This document shows positions 15,054-22,925 of a DNA stretch of 41,663 nucleotides, one piece after another. Numbering within the stretch: position 1 is the first letter of the stretch; every line of letters starts with the position of its first letter. The DNA is from Candidatus Peregrinibacteria bacterium (GTDB lineage: Bacteria > Patescibacteriota > Gracilibacteria > Peribacterales > Peribacteraceae), in assembly GCA_030649955.1 (NCBI GenBank), contig JAUSFD010000001.1, positions 1-41,663 on the forward strand, written 5' to 3'. A program made the position numbers and the translations under genes. The notes below the pieces were generated by a model. The model made no database searches. It worked only from the letters and a program-made list of their open reading frames with translations, and was not told the origin of the DNA.

Positions 15054-16751
15054 ATGTTGCTACCATCACGTCGCCGGCGGGGGAGCTACCCGGTTGTGTC
15101 GACCCCACGTTCGTCCGGACTCGTCCGCACGGTTGTTGGCGTCGTGCTCGTCGCTGCAGTCCTGTACATCGTCGGCGGATGGTTCCTCTCGTTCCTTGGT
15201 GCCGGAAATGAAATTCGTCGTACGGCAACCACCGTTGACCTCGATGACCGTGGTGCGGTCACCGTTTCCCTCGAGGGAGAGGAGGAACAGCGTGCACAGG
15301 ATGGGATGAAGCTCTACCCGGGCGACTCCCTCGCGACGGGTCCGCAGTCTCGCGCCCTCCTTACGTTCTTCGATAGCTCGGCGTTACGCCTTGAGCAGGG
15401 AACGCACCTCGCGATCACCGAGGCGGCGATGGGCGAGAAGCAGTCAGAACTGGGGGTGGAGCTCAAGGATGGCATGATTTGGATCTCCGTTACTGACGAG
15501 AAGGCGTTCTCCGGAAACATCCTCCGTTTCGTGGAAACTCCCATTGCGTCGTATACACTCTCTCCCCGCACGGAAGCGCTCATCACACCTCGCTCGCTTG
15601 TGGTCTACGCTGCTGATGGACCGGGGATCCTCGTCGAGGTGAAAGGCAGGACAGAGATCCTCATCGGCGAAGGACAGCAGTGGCGTCTTCCTGCGGAAGG
15701 AGAGGTTGCCGCTGATCTCTACGATTACCGCTCACTTCTGCGACCTTCCACTGCTGAATTCGCGTTCACGGAAGAGAGCAGGCGCTCTGTGAGGCGCGGT
15801 GCGAGCGGTGGCGGGCAGCCAGCGCTGGGCGGATCCATGTCCGGAAGTCTTCTGACAGTCAGCTCTCCAGCGGAGGGCGCTTCCATCGAAACGCCTACCG
15901 TCCGCATCACCGGCCGAGTGGGAGAGGGAGTCATGCAGGTGCGGACGAACGGGTACCAAGCTGCTCTCGATCCGGCTACAGGAACCTTCACCCAGGAACT
16001 CTCACTTCCGGATCAGTCAGAGGTCACCATTCACATCGAGGCCCTGGATGCCCTCGGAATGCCGATTGAGCAAATGACGCGCAAAGTCACACGTGTCCTC
16101 GCAACTCTAGAACCGGCGACTATTTCCAGCCCCGCCAAGAATGGCGAGACGTACCGCACCTCCCAGACGGAGCTCATCATCCGCGGCGAAGCTCCGGATC
16201 GCGCTGCCGGCATCATCGTGAATGACTACCGCCTACAGCTCTTCAGTCCAGAGAAGGGAACCTGGAGCTACCTCGCATCCATTGCGCTCGGGAACATGAA
16301 GCAGGGGACGAATACGTACGATGTTGTTGCGATTGATGCCGCGGGCAAGAAGAGCGATCCTGTTCGCCTCACGATCATCGTTGGAGAAGGAACGGAGGGG
16401 GTAGTGAGCAGTGCTCCATCTGCAGGTGCTTCCAGTTCCGTCTCTCTTGCGACGAATGATCCCCTCACTCCTGGTGTCCTCACCGTCATTGGCCCCACAG
16501 CAGGGACTGCCCACACCGCCACTGGGAGCTCCCTTCTCATCGAGGGGACAACCTCCGCCGGTACGGATAGCATCTGGGTGAACGATTATCGTCTCCAACT
16601 CTACGTCGCAGGTAAAACCACCTGGAACTACATTGCCGATGCAGAACTCCTGACGCTCAAGCGCGGGAAGAACACGTATACCATCGTCGCCCGTGATGCA
16701 GAGGGGAAGATTCTCGACAAGTTTGAGTACACGGTGACGTACACACCGTGA
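15054..16751 (+). CDS. Membrane-anchored FecR-like surface protein with repeated Ig-like domains
   Basis: 565 aa. A basic N-terminus and one membrane helix (about 24-48) precede an extracytoplasmic FecR-type region (about 60-215, DGMKLYPGDSLATGPQSRALLTF). Three Ig-like/Gmad2-like modules follow at about 267-350, 355-443 and 475-562. The last two are internal repeats sharing VNDYRLQL...TW.Y.A and GTNTY/GKNTY...A.DA.GK. Likely a cell-surface or wall-associated protein; ligand unknown. It is downstream of the PilB-like ATPase. Start chosen as the first ATG in frame. Confidence 0.82.
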   Translation: MLLPSRRRRGSYPVVSTPRSSGLVRTVVGVVLVAAVLYIVGGWFLSFLGAGNEIRRTATTVDLDDRGAVTVSLEGEEEQRAQDGMKLYPGDSLATGPQSRALLTFFDSSALRLEQGTHLAITEAAMGEKQSELGVELKDGMIWISVTDEKAFSGNILRFVETPIASYTLSPRTEALITPRSLVVYAADGPGILVEVKGRTEILIGEGQQWRLPAEGEVAADLYDYRSLLRPSTAEFAFTEESRRSVRRGASGGGQPALGGSMSGSLLTVSSPAEGASIETPTVRITGRVGEGVMQVRTNGYQAALDPATGTFTQELSLPDQSEVTIHIEALDALGMPIEQMTRKVTRVLATLEPATISSPAKNGETYRTSQTELIIRGEAPDRAAGIIVNDYRLQLFSPEKGTWSYLASIALGNMKQGTNTYDVVAIDAAGKKSDPVRLTIIVGEGTEGVVSSAPSAGASSSVSLATNDPLTPGVLTVIGPTAGTAHTATGSSLLIEGTTSAGTDSIWVNDYRLQLYVAGKTTWNYIADAELLTLKRGKNTYTIVARDAEGKILDKFEYTVTYTP

Positions 16752-16803
16752 GGAAGATCTAAAATCCATCATGGAAGAGGGGATTCGCGATATACGTTGG
16801 AGT

Positions 16804-16832
16804 TTGACGCTTATTACTATTTAGTTTATTAA
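16804..16832 (+). promoter_or_regulatory. Promoter of the asparaginase-like gene
   Basis: TTGACG (16804-16809), a 17-nt spacer, and TATTAA (16827-16832). The -10 ends 9 nt before the ATG at 16842. Confidence 0.75.
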
Positions 16833-16841
16833 TAACAACGT

Positions 16842-18206
16842 ATGGAAACGAACGATGAAGTTTGGGTTCCCAGCGGTAATAGCAATGCAAGCGGAGCATT
16901 CGACCTCCGCGAGTACGCGATGGAGGCGAAGAATGCCAAGAGCATCTCATCCTATGAGCAACTCAAGAGAGAGAAGTTGCCGGAATTTCTCCAATGGCTT
17001 TCGGGCTTACGTGAACGACTCAGAGTATTCAAAACCGAAGGCCGCAAAGTGTTCATTGTCTTGGGAACCGGAGGAACATTCCAATCTGCCCCAGGTCCTG
17101 ATGGGTATGAACCCACCGGAAGGCTAAAGGAAAGCTTCGATGCTCTCCAACTCCCCAGCGACAAGACGATTCACCTGGAGTTGTGTGATTTGATGAACTT
17201 AGACTCTTCACAACTGACTGTCGAACAGTGGAGGTTCCTCGCAGAGGCGATAGTGCAGATCGAAGATGCCGCTGGTGACAGTTACGACGGGATCATCGTC
17301 ACGCATGGTACAGATACGATGGCCAAGGGAGCATCGTACATTTCGTTCATGCTCCGAGGATTCCCGAAGAGCATCGTATTCACAGGCTCGCAGATTCCAG
17401 CGCGCCAACCAGATGGAGATGCAAAGGATCAAATGCGGCGCGCAATTGTGACATCCAAACTGGCAGCGAACGTCAACAATCGCGTCATTGAGGTTATGGT
17501 CGCGTGTGGACTGAAGGTTGCTCGTGCAACATGGGCGGCCAAGCTCGGTGATGTCACGACGAATGCGTTCGGTCCATGGAATCAGCCTCATCAGGAATTC
17601 GATGCTACGGATTGGGCGAAAGCTGCAGCGAATGGAACCTTGGACAGGCTTGCTCCAGCATTCTTGGATTTCGGCACGGGAAAGAGTGACGGAGATCACG
17701 AGTTCGCTTCTCATGCTCGAGACTTGAGGAAGAAAGATGCTTACAGGCCGTTCACGAACATCACCAGACCAGCAGATCTGTACCCAACGAGATTGACAGA
17801 TAAGTCTCTGGAGTCCTTTGCTGATCATCTCATTGCGCAGCGTGTTGCACTGCTCACTCAGTTAGGCTCAGCGACAGCAGACGACGCACTGGTGGAACTT
17901 GCTCTTGCCGCAGGAAATAATGGGAAGATCGTAATGTTTGAGGCTCCATTCCCTGATTCCTCAGTGGAACCTGGCAGGTATAAAGCAGGGTCAGCTGTAC
18001 GGAAAATACTCCCCTTCGTTCGCCGACCACTTCCCATTCTCAATACATCGCCAGATGCCTTTGAGGCAAAAGTGAACTACGTCCAAAGCGAGCTGGGGAT
18101 GCAGCCAGTCGCGAACACCGTCGGTCTTGGAGATATTTATTCCGCAGGAGATCTCAGGAAATTCTACGATCACATGGAGACCAATATGGTCGGTGAACTC
18201 GTATAG
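16842..18206 (+). CDS. Asparaginase/glutaminase family protein
   Basis: 454 aa, longer than the usual 320-340 aa type I/II asparaginases. The first catalytic motif is VLGTGGTFQS (about 73-82), with the nucleophile Thr in TGGT. The second is VTHGTDTMAKGASYISF (about 152), giving the T-D pair, followed by SIVFTGSQIPARQPDGDA. The N-terminal 65 residues and a C-terminal extension (from about 390) have no recognised homology. It could hydrolyse Asn, or be an amidotransferase component like archaeal GatD, but no GatE partner is adjacent. The stop lies 5 bp from the convergent rluD-like gene. Confidence 0.82.
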   Translation: METNDEVWVPSGNSNASGAFDLREYAMEAKNAKSISSYEQLKREKLPEFLQWLSGLRERLRVFKTEGRKVFIVLGTGGTFQSAPGPDGYEPTGRLKESFDALQLPSDKTIHLELCDLMNLDSSQLTVEQWRFLAEAIVQIEDAAGDSYDGIIVTHGTDTMAKGASYISFMLRGFPKSIVFTGSQIPARQPDGDAKDQMRRAIVTSKLAANVNNRVIEVMVACGLKVARATWAAKLGDVTTNAFGPWNQPHQEFDATDWAKAAANGTLDRLAPAFLDFGTGKSDGDHEFASHARDLRKKDAYRPFTNITRPADLYPTRLTDKSLESFADHLIAQRVALLTQLGSATADDALVELALAAGNNGKIVMFEAPFPDSSVEPGRYKAGSAVRKILPFVRRPLPILNTSPDAFEAKVNYVQSELGMQPVANTVGLGDIYSAGDLRKFYDHMETNMVGELV

Positions 18207-18211
18207 TGCTG

Positions 18212-19159
18212 TCACTCCTTAGGACCATCCACCCAGAAAATCCCTGCCCGTTGAAGGGCATCGCGGAATATTTTAGGCATGGGTGCAATAATTTGCTTCC
18301 GCTCTCCGTCTGCGGGAGAAGTGAATGCGAGGCGCCAAGCATGCAAACATAAATCTGTGATCTTGAACTCCGTCGCTACGCGCTCACTCAGCGGTGATTT
18401 GTACGTCTGATCCCCAAGGACGGGGTGACCGACTGCTGAGAGGTGCACACGGATTTGGTGGGTGCGACCCGTGTGGAGATCGCAGGCGAGGAGCGCAGTC
18501 TGCCCCGCTGATCCCAGTGTCCTGTACGTCGTCCGCGCTTCCCGTGCAGCCGTATTGCCAATGACCGCCATCTTCGTCCGATCCTGTGCGCTGCGTCCGA
18601 TAGGGGAGTCGATCGTCGCCAGTGGAGGAGAGGGGATTCCCGCGACGAGGGCGAGGTACGTCTTCTCAATCGTTCGCTCTGCAAACTGCTCCTGGAGTTG
18701 CTGGTGTGCAGCAGGGGATTTGGCGACGAGGATGCACCCCGTCGTCTCTTTGTCGAGACGGTGCGCGAGCACTGCTTCGCTCGAGAAGGGGACTCCGCGT
18801 TCCTGGAAAAGATGAGCGATGCCATGGAGAAGTGTCATCTCCCCATCCGCCATTCCCGCACCCGGATGCACGGCAATCCCCTCCGGTTTTTCGATCACCA
18901 GGCACGCATCATCTTCGTAGAGAACCTGGAGATGGAGATCTTGAGGCGTGATCGAGGATGCGTGAATCGCGATGTCTCCCGTTACCGTCACACGGTCACC
19001 TTCTTTGAGCTGCTGAGATGGCTTGGAAGCAATGATGTCATTGACGCTCACGCACTCCTCCTCAATAGCTCGCTGCGCGCGGTTGCGACTGTCGAAGGCT
19101 CCTTGGGATACGAGGAAGGTATCGAGGCGCTCTGATGATGAAACGGTCCAGTCGGGCAT
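18212..19159 (-). CDS. rluD: RluA/RluD-family 23S rRNA pseudouridine synthase
   Basis: Converts uridines to pseudouridine in rRNA. The 315-aa protein has an N-terminal S4 RNA-binding domain (about 10-70, RLDTFLVSQGAF...AQRAIEEECVSVND) and a catalytic domain with motif AHRLDKETTGCILVAK carrying the catalytic Asp. Conserved downstream segments are EKTYLALV, CDLHTGRTHQIRVHL and GHPVLGDQTYK. Assignment to RluD rather than RluA/RluC rests on the S4 domain and length and is tentative. The -10 TACACT ends 6 nt before the ATG. Confidence 0.9.
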   Translation of the reverse strand: MPDWTVSSSERLDTFLVSQGAFDSRNRAQRAIEEECVSVNDIIASKPSQQLKEGDRVTVTGDIAIHASSITPQDLHLQVLYEDDACLVIEKPEGIAVHPGAGMADGEMTLLHGIAHLFQERGVPFSSEAVLAHRLDKETTGCILVAKSPAAHQQLQEQFAERTIEKTYLALVAGIPSPPLATIDSPIGRSAQDRTKMAVIGNTAAREARTTYRTLGSAGQTALLACDLHTGRTHQIRVHLSAVGHPVLGDQTYKSPLSERVATEFKITDLCLHAWRLAFTSPADGERKQIIAPMPKIFRDALQRAGIFWVDGPKE

Positions 19160-19165
19160 GGGGGT

Positions 19166-19171
19166 AGTGTA
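19166..19171 (-). promoter_or_regulatory. -10 box of the rluD-like gene, leaderless
   Basis: Minus-strand TACACT ends 6 nt before the ATG (19159), so the mRNA probably starts at or next to the A of the start codon. Confidence 0.65.
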
Positions 19172-19173
19172 GC

Positions 19174-19260
19174 TTGAACGATCCAGAATTAGGAATTATG
19201 AAGTAAGAATTACGGATAATCGATCGTTCAAAATTCTTCATTCTTACTTCTTAATTCTTC
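19174..19260. repeat. Inverted repeat between divergent rluD-like gene and tyrS
   Basis: TTGAACGATC (19174-19183) pairs with GATCGTTCAA (19222-19231). GAAGTAAGAAT (19200-19210) pairs with ATTCTTACTTC (19240-19250). Serial GAATTA/AAGAAT words fill both halves. It occupies the upstream regions of both divergent promoters. Confidence 0.8.
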
Positions 19261-19291
19261 GTTTGGCCTCCTTTGCTCAGCTTCTCTCCTG

Positions 19292-19297
19292 TACACT
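19292..19297 (+). promoter_or_regulatory. -10 box of tyrS, leaderless
   Basis: TACACT ends 7 nt before the ATG at 19305. No good -35 is seen. Confidence 0.65.
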
Positions 19298-19304
19298 CGA
19301 TGAT

Positions 19305-20474
19305 ATGGATGACCAGGACCTCCTCACCCGCGCCGTCGACAAGGTGACTCCGCTCGATTTGGCGAAGAAGAAGCTCACGGGAGAGTCGCCCCTCAAGCTC
19401 TACTTCGGCATCGATCCTACGGGCACGAAGCTCCACCTGGGACATTCCGTACCCTTGAGGAAACTCCGGGCTTTCCAGAATGCTGGTCATCACGTGATCT
19501 TCCTCATCGGGAGCTTCACCGCGATGATCGGTGATCCCTCCGGGCGGGATAAGCAGCGAGCACCGCTTACGCGTGAGGAAGTTCTCGCGAACTTCGAGAC
19601 GTACAAAGAGCAGGCAGCGCTGGTGCTCGATTTTAACAACGTCGAGGTGGTCTACAACCACATGTGGCTAGAGAAGCTCTCCTTCGTCGATGTGGTGAAC
19701 CTCGCATCCAATTTCACCGTGCAGCAGATGCTCGAGCGCGATATGTTCGAGAAGCGGATGACCGATGGCAACCCCATCGGTCTCCACGAATTCCTCTACC
19801 CGCTCATGGTCGGGTATGACTCCGTGATGCTCGATGTCGACTGCGAACTCGGGGGATCAGACCAGTATTTCAATATGCTCGCAGGCAGAACACTCCAGAG
19901 TGCCTATGGCAAGCGCGAGAAGTTCGTCCTCACGACGAAGCTCCTCGAAGGCACAGATGGACGGAAAATGAGTAAAACCTACGATAACTGCATATTCCTC
20001 CAAGATGCCCCGAATGACATGTACGGCAAAGTCCTCTCTGTGAAGGATGACCTGATTGTTCCCTACATGGAGTGCGCGACGGACATTCCCATGCGCGAAG
20101 TGGCTGATGCCGCGAGGAAGCTCAAGGAGGGCTCTGTGAATCCCAAAGAACTCAAGATGCGGTTAGCACGCGAGATCGTCACGCTCTACCACAGTGCAGA
20201 CGCTGCGAAAGCAGCGGAAGAGGAATTTCAGAAAGTGCACAAAGACAAGGGGATTCCCTCCGACATGCAGACCGTCACTGTAGAGAAGGGGAGTGCTCTC
20301 ATCGATGTGATCGTGAAGGAGAAGATGGCACCCTCGAAGTCCGAAGCTCGGCGACTATTTTCGCAAGGTGGAGTGCGAGTGAATGACAAGGAAGTGAAGG
20401 AGATTGATGCGAAAGTTGAGGAGGGGATTGTCAATGTCGGGAAGAGGAAGTTCATTCGCATTTCCCTTTCGTAA
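19305..20474 (+). CDS. tyrS: Tyrosine--tRNA ligase
   Basis: Class I aminoacyl-tRNA synthetase, 389 aa from the ATG at 19305 (an in-frame upstream start at 19263 would cover the promoter). HIGH motif as HLGH in GIDPTGTKLHLGHSVPL; KMSKS motif as GRKMSKTYDN; tyrosine-specific segment GSDQYFNMLAGR. A C-terminal S4 domain (about 325-389, APSKSEARRLFSQGGVRVND) binds the tRNA. The pterin dehydratase gene begins 4 nt after its stop, so the two are probably co-transcribed. Confidence 0.97.
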   Translation: MDDQDLLTRAVDKVTPLDLAKKKLTGESPLKLYFGIDPTGTKLHLGHSVPLRKLRAFQNAGHHVIFLIGSFTAMIGDPSGRDKQRAPLTREEVLANFETYKEQAALVLDFNNVEVVYNHMWLEKLSFVDVVNLASNFTVQQMLERDMFEKRMTDGNPIGLHEFLYPLMVGYDSVMLDVDCELGGSDQYFNMLAGRTLQSAYGKREKFVLTTKLLEGTDGRKMSKTYDNCIFLQDAPNDMYGKVLSVKDDLIVPYMECATDIPMREVADAARKLKEGSVNPKELKMRLAREIVTLYHSADAAKAAEEEFQKVHKDKGIPSDMQTVTVEKGSALIDVIVKEKMAPSKSEARRLFSQGGVRVNDKEVKEIDAKVEEGIVNVGKRKFIRISLS

Positions 20475-20478
20475 CCCC

Positions 20479-20829
20479 ATGGAGAAGACAACGCTGACAT
20501 CGGAGAAGTGCCTCCCCTGTGAAGGGGGAGTCAGTCCCCTCACCCGCGAGGACGCTCGTCCACTCATGAATGATGTTCTCGGATGGGACCTGCGGGATGA
20601 CGCAAAGGAGATTAGTCGGACAGTAAAGCGGAAGGATTTCGTTGATGCACTCGCGTTCGTAAGTGCTGTTGGAGCGATTGCTGAGGAGGAAGGGCATCAC
20701 CCGGATATCGACATCCGGTATTCACGGGTGACGCTCAGGTTATCAACGCACGCAATCAAAGGATTGAGTCGGAATGATTTCATCCTCGCGGCGAAGATCA
20801 ATGCCCTGCTCGATTCGGACAAGAACTAA
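20479..20829 (+). CDS. 4a-hydroxytetrahydrobiopterin dehydratase (PCD/DCoH family)
   Basis: 116-aa pterin-4a-carbinolamine dehydratase family member. Recognised by CLPCEGG...PLT at the N-terminus and the catalytic segment EEEGHHPDIDIRYSRVTLRL, followed by THAIKGLSRNDFILAAKIN. It normally dehydrates 4a-hydroxy-tetrahydropterin to recycle the cofactor of aromatic amino acid hydroxylases. No hydroxylase is visible here, so a different role, such as folate or molybdopterin-related chemistry or protein partnering, is possible. The start codon is 4 nt after the tyrS stop, with no Shine-Dalgarno. Confidence 0.9.
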   Translation: MEKTTLTSEKCLPCEGGVSPLTREDARPLMNDVLGWDLRDDAKEISRTVKRKDFVDALAFVSAVGAIAEEEGHHPDIDIRYSRVTLRLSTHAIKGLSRNDFILAAKINALLDSDKN

Positions 20830-20838
20830 TCCATATCC

Positions 20839-20867
20839 GTAGGGCGGGCATAGTGGCCCGCCGCTAC
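20839..20867. terminator. GC-rich hairpin between convergent genes
   Basis: GTAG-GGCGGGC (20839-20849) pairs with GCCCGCC-G-CTAC (20856-20867), one bulged G and a 6-nt loop. It lies between the pterin dehydratase stop and the convergent 82-aa ORF stop, a likely bidirectional terminator. Confidence 0.6.
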
Positions 20868-20893
20868 AGGGAGAAGGATATTTGTGTTCGAAA

Positions 20894-21142
20894 TTAAGCA
20901 ATGCGCGTCGTCACGCGGCATCCGAGGGACATCAGCTTGTTCTGAAATCTGCGCGTCTCCAGTGACTTGCGTGCTGAGGGGAGGACGACATGGATGTCGC
21001 TCCTCTTCGCGAACGAGAGGATCCACTGGAGTAGAGCATCCATCGTCTGCGCTGCACTCACCTCCTCGGATGGGCGGACGCGGGCCCAGTCGATGACGAC
21101 ACTCCCCGTCCCCGTGGCCTGTGTTTGCGCTGTCGTTTGCAT
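20894..21142 (-). CDS. Hypothetical protein, 82 aa
   Basis: Start ATG at 21142, supported by TACACT ending 9 nt upstream. The protein has a beta-strand/helix pattern (SVVIDWARVRPSEE, then a helix LLQWILSFAKRS, then DIHVVLPSARKS) and a basic C-terminus. No family recognised. The Rossmann-like alternation might suggest a small nucleotide- or STAS-like fold, but this is weak. It follows the Xer gene on the same strand with its own promoter. Confidence 0.65.
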   Translation of the reverse strand: MQTTAQTQATGTGSVVIDWARVRPSEEVSAAQTMDALLQWILSFAKRSDIHVVLPSARKSLETRRFQNKLMSLGCRVTTRIA

Positions 21143-21151
21143 GACGAATGA

Positions 21152-21157
21152 AGTGTA
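21152..21157 (-). promoter_or_regulatory. -10 box of the 82-aa ORF
   Basis: Minus-strand TACACT ends 9 nt before the ATG. Confidence 0.55.
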
Positions 21158-21241
21158 CGCTCGTACACCCACGAATGCAAGGGTTCACGACGAAGTTGCG
21201 TTGCGTACTTCACTGAACATGTGTGACATCACTCCTCTCCC

Positions 21242-22168
21242 TCACTTGCGATGAAACTTTTTGTGCACTTCCTTCAGGTGGGGATTGGTCACATGTGTGT
21301 AGATCTGCGTCGTCGAGAGATCCTTGTGTCCGAGGAGTTCCTGAACAGAGCGCAAGTCAGCGCCGTTCATGAGGAGATCCGTTGCGAAGGAGTGGCGCAG
21401 TGTGTGCGGAGAGGGATTGGTCACAATCCCTGCTCGCAGGGCGTGCTTCTTCACGATCATGTAGATGCTAATGCGCGATAAACGGAACTCCTCGCCTGGT
21501 GGTAGCGCGTTTCCTGCCTGCTGGTGAGCGCGAATGAAGAGAGGGTTCAGGTGATCGATGCGCACATCGAGGTACTCAGTGAGTGCTGCGACCGCGCGGT
21601 CGGAGAGGAAGACGACGCGGAGTTTGCTGCGCTTTCCACGGACAGAGATCTCACGCGTCTGGAAGTTCAAATCGCGTCTGTTCAAGCTCCGTAGTTCCGA
21701 GAGGCGAAGGCCAGTCGAGAAGAAGAGTTCGAGGATCGCGCGATCACGCTTCCCCTCCTTCGTCGAGGTATCCGGTGCAGCGAGGAGCCGCTCGAGCTCC
21801 TCGGCGAAGAGGACCTTCACTTTCCGCTCTTCCTCCTTGAACCTCTTCACGCGATCCGGTGGGTAGCAATCCATCTCCTCCTCTGTGGTTAAGTAGCGGA
21901 GGAAGGCTCGAAGCACGGTTAAGTGGTGGTTCTTCGTGCGCACACCGAGTTCCTTCCCCTGCCTTGTGCGGAACTCATGCAAGCGCTGCTTGAATTCCCG
22001 GATGGTGATCTTGCTGATTTGCCCCGGGTCGGTGAGAGGGGAGAGGGACAGAAACAGATCGAGGGATTGCCTGTAGTTCTGCACGGTCAGCGTGGATTTG
22101 TTCTCCTCGGATTGGAGGAACCCGAGGTAGCGATCGATGGCCTGCTCTAGAGGGGAGCGTGGTTGCAT
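21242..22168 (-). CDS. xerC: Tyrosine recombinase XerC/XerD family
   Basis: Site-specific recombinase of 308 aa that resolves chromosome dimers. N-terminal SAM-like core-binding domain (about 5-100, LEQAIDRYLGFLQSEENKS) and C-terminal catalytic domain (about 115-300). Catalytic residues are visible: Arg in STGLRLSELRSL, Lys in VRGKRSKLR, His-x-x-Arg in HTLRHSFATDLL, His in LGHKDLSTTQIYTHV, and the nucleophile Tyr of that same motif. XerC versus XerD cannot be decided, and it may be the only Xer protein. A 28-bp dif-like site ends 11 bp upstream of the start codon. Confidence 0.94.
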   Translation of the reverse strand: MQPRSPLEQAIDRYLGFLQSEENKSTLTVQNYRQSLDLFLSLSPLTDPGQISKITIREFKQRLHEFRTRQGKELGVRTKNHHLTVLRAFLRYLTTEEEMDCYPPDRVKRFKEEERKVKVLFAEELERLLAAPDTSTKEGKRDRAILELFFSTGLRLSELRSLNRRDLNFQTREISVRGKRSKLRVVFLSDRAVAALTEYLDVRIDHLNPLFIRAHQQAGNALPPGEEFRLSRISIYMIVKKHALRAGIVTNPSPHTLRHSFATDLLMNGADLRSVQELLGHKDLSTTQIYTHVTNPHLKEVHKKFHRK

Positions 22169-22179
22169 GGGTCTATCTC

Positions 22180-22207
22180 AGTTAACATAATGCATTTTAT
22201 GTTAAGA
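22180..22207. other. dif: Candidate dif site (Xer recombination site)
   Basis: 11-bp arm AGTTAACATAA (22180-22190), 6-bp centre TGCATT, 11-bp arm TTATGTTAAGA (22197-22207). The inner 9 bp of the arms are perfectly inverted. The right arm matches the E. coli XerD-binding arm TTATGTTAAAT at its first nine bases, and the left arm ends CATAA as in E. coli dif; the 11-6-11 geometry is canonical. Position directly upstream of the Xer gene resembles single-recombinase Xer/dif pairs. Confidence 0.8.
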
Positions 22208-22271
22208 AGGAAGGAATCCCACTTCTCAGCTCTGGGAATTGTTACATTCTAGCGCAGTTGTACAACGGTGC

Positions 22272-22925
22272 TCAATCGAGCAGTTTCCCCGCGATTGCGT
22301 AGAACAGAATGCCCAGCGCTTCGCGGATGACACTGCGCACTTCGAATGGCCCGCGTGAGACCACCTGCGCAGGGAATGTCTCGAGCTCTTCCCAGCCCAT
22401 CTGACGTGCCAGGAAAGCTATACGGGCGAGGTGATAGCGATCGCTCACCCCGGTGACTGTGGTGCAGGAGCCTGTGAGCGGCTCTGTGAAGAGCAAATTC
22501 TCCCGCGTCGACGTCGATGTGTCTTCAATGACGATATCCTCGGGATTGACGCCATCACGCATGGCGAGTTGTCGCATGACAGATGCTTCGCTCTCCTTCA
22601 TCCCCTCACCCTTGCCGCCTGTGAGGAAGAGTTTTGTAATCAATCCTCGTTTGTAGAGGTTGATCGCGGTCTCCATCCTCCGCGCTATACCCGGTCCTGC
22701 CTGCGCGCCAATGGGCTTCCCATTTGAGCCGAAGAGCGTACGTACGGCAGCACCGAAGACGATCGCGCACTGCTCCCCGCTTTCTGCAGCACTCTCCGGC
22801 AAGACCGCTGTTCCCGAGAAACCGCGAATGATGATGACGACCGCGATGAGGAAGACGCCAACTCCCGCCAGTGCGATTACGAGGAGGGCGAGGAGGACCC
22901 GACGGATGCTCACGCGTTCGCTCAT
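22272..22925 (-). CDS. YdcF/SanA-type DUF218 membrane protein
   Basis: 217 aa. One N-terminal membrane helix (about 10-34), then a DUF218 domain facing outward: CAIVFGAAV, FLTGGKGEG, ESEASVMRQLAMRDGV, IEDTSTSTRENL and VSDRYHLARI. The family (ElyC, SanA, YdcF) is associated with envelope integrity and peptidoglycan or lipid-carrier metabolism; the precise reaction is not established. Its start overlaps the preceding J-domain gene's stop by ATGA, so the two are translationally coupled. Confidence 0.85.
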   Translation of the reverse strand: MSERVSIRRVLLALLVIALAGVGVFLIAVVIIIRGFSGTAVLPESAAESGEQCAIVFGAAVRTLFGSNGKPIGAQAGPGIARRMETAINLYKRGLITKLFLTGGKGEGMKESEASVMRQLAMRDGVNPEDIVIEDTSTSTRENLLFTEPLTGSCTTVTGVSDRYHLARIAFLARQMGWEELETFPAQVVSRGPFEVRSVIREALGILFYAIAGKLLD

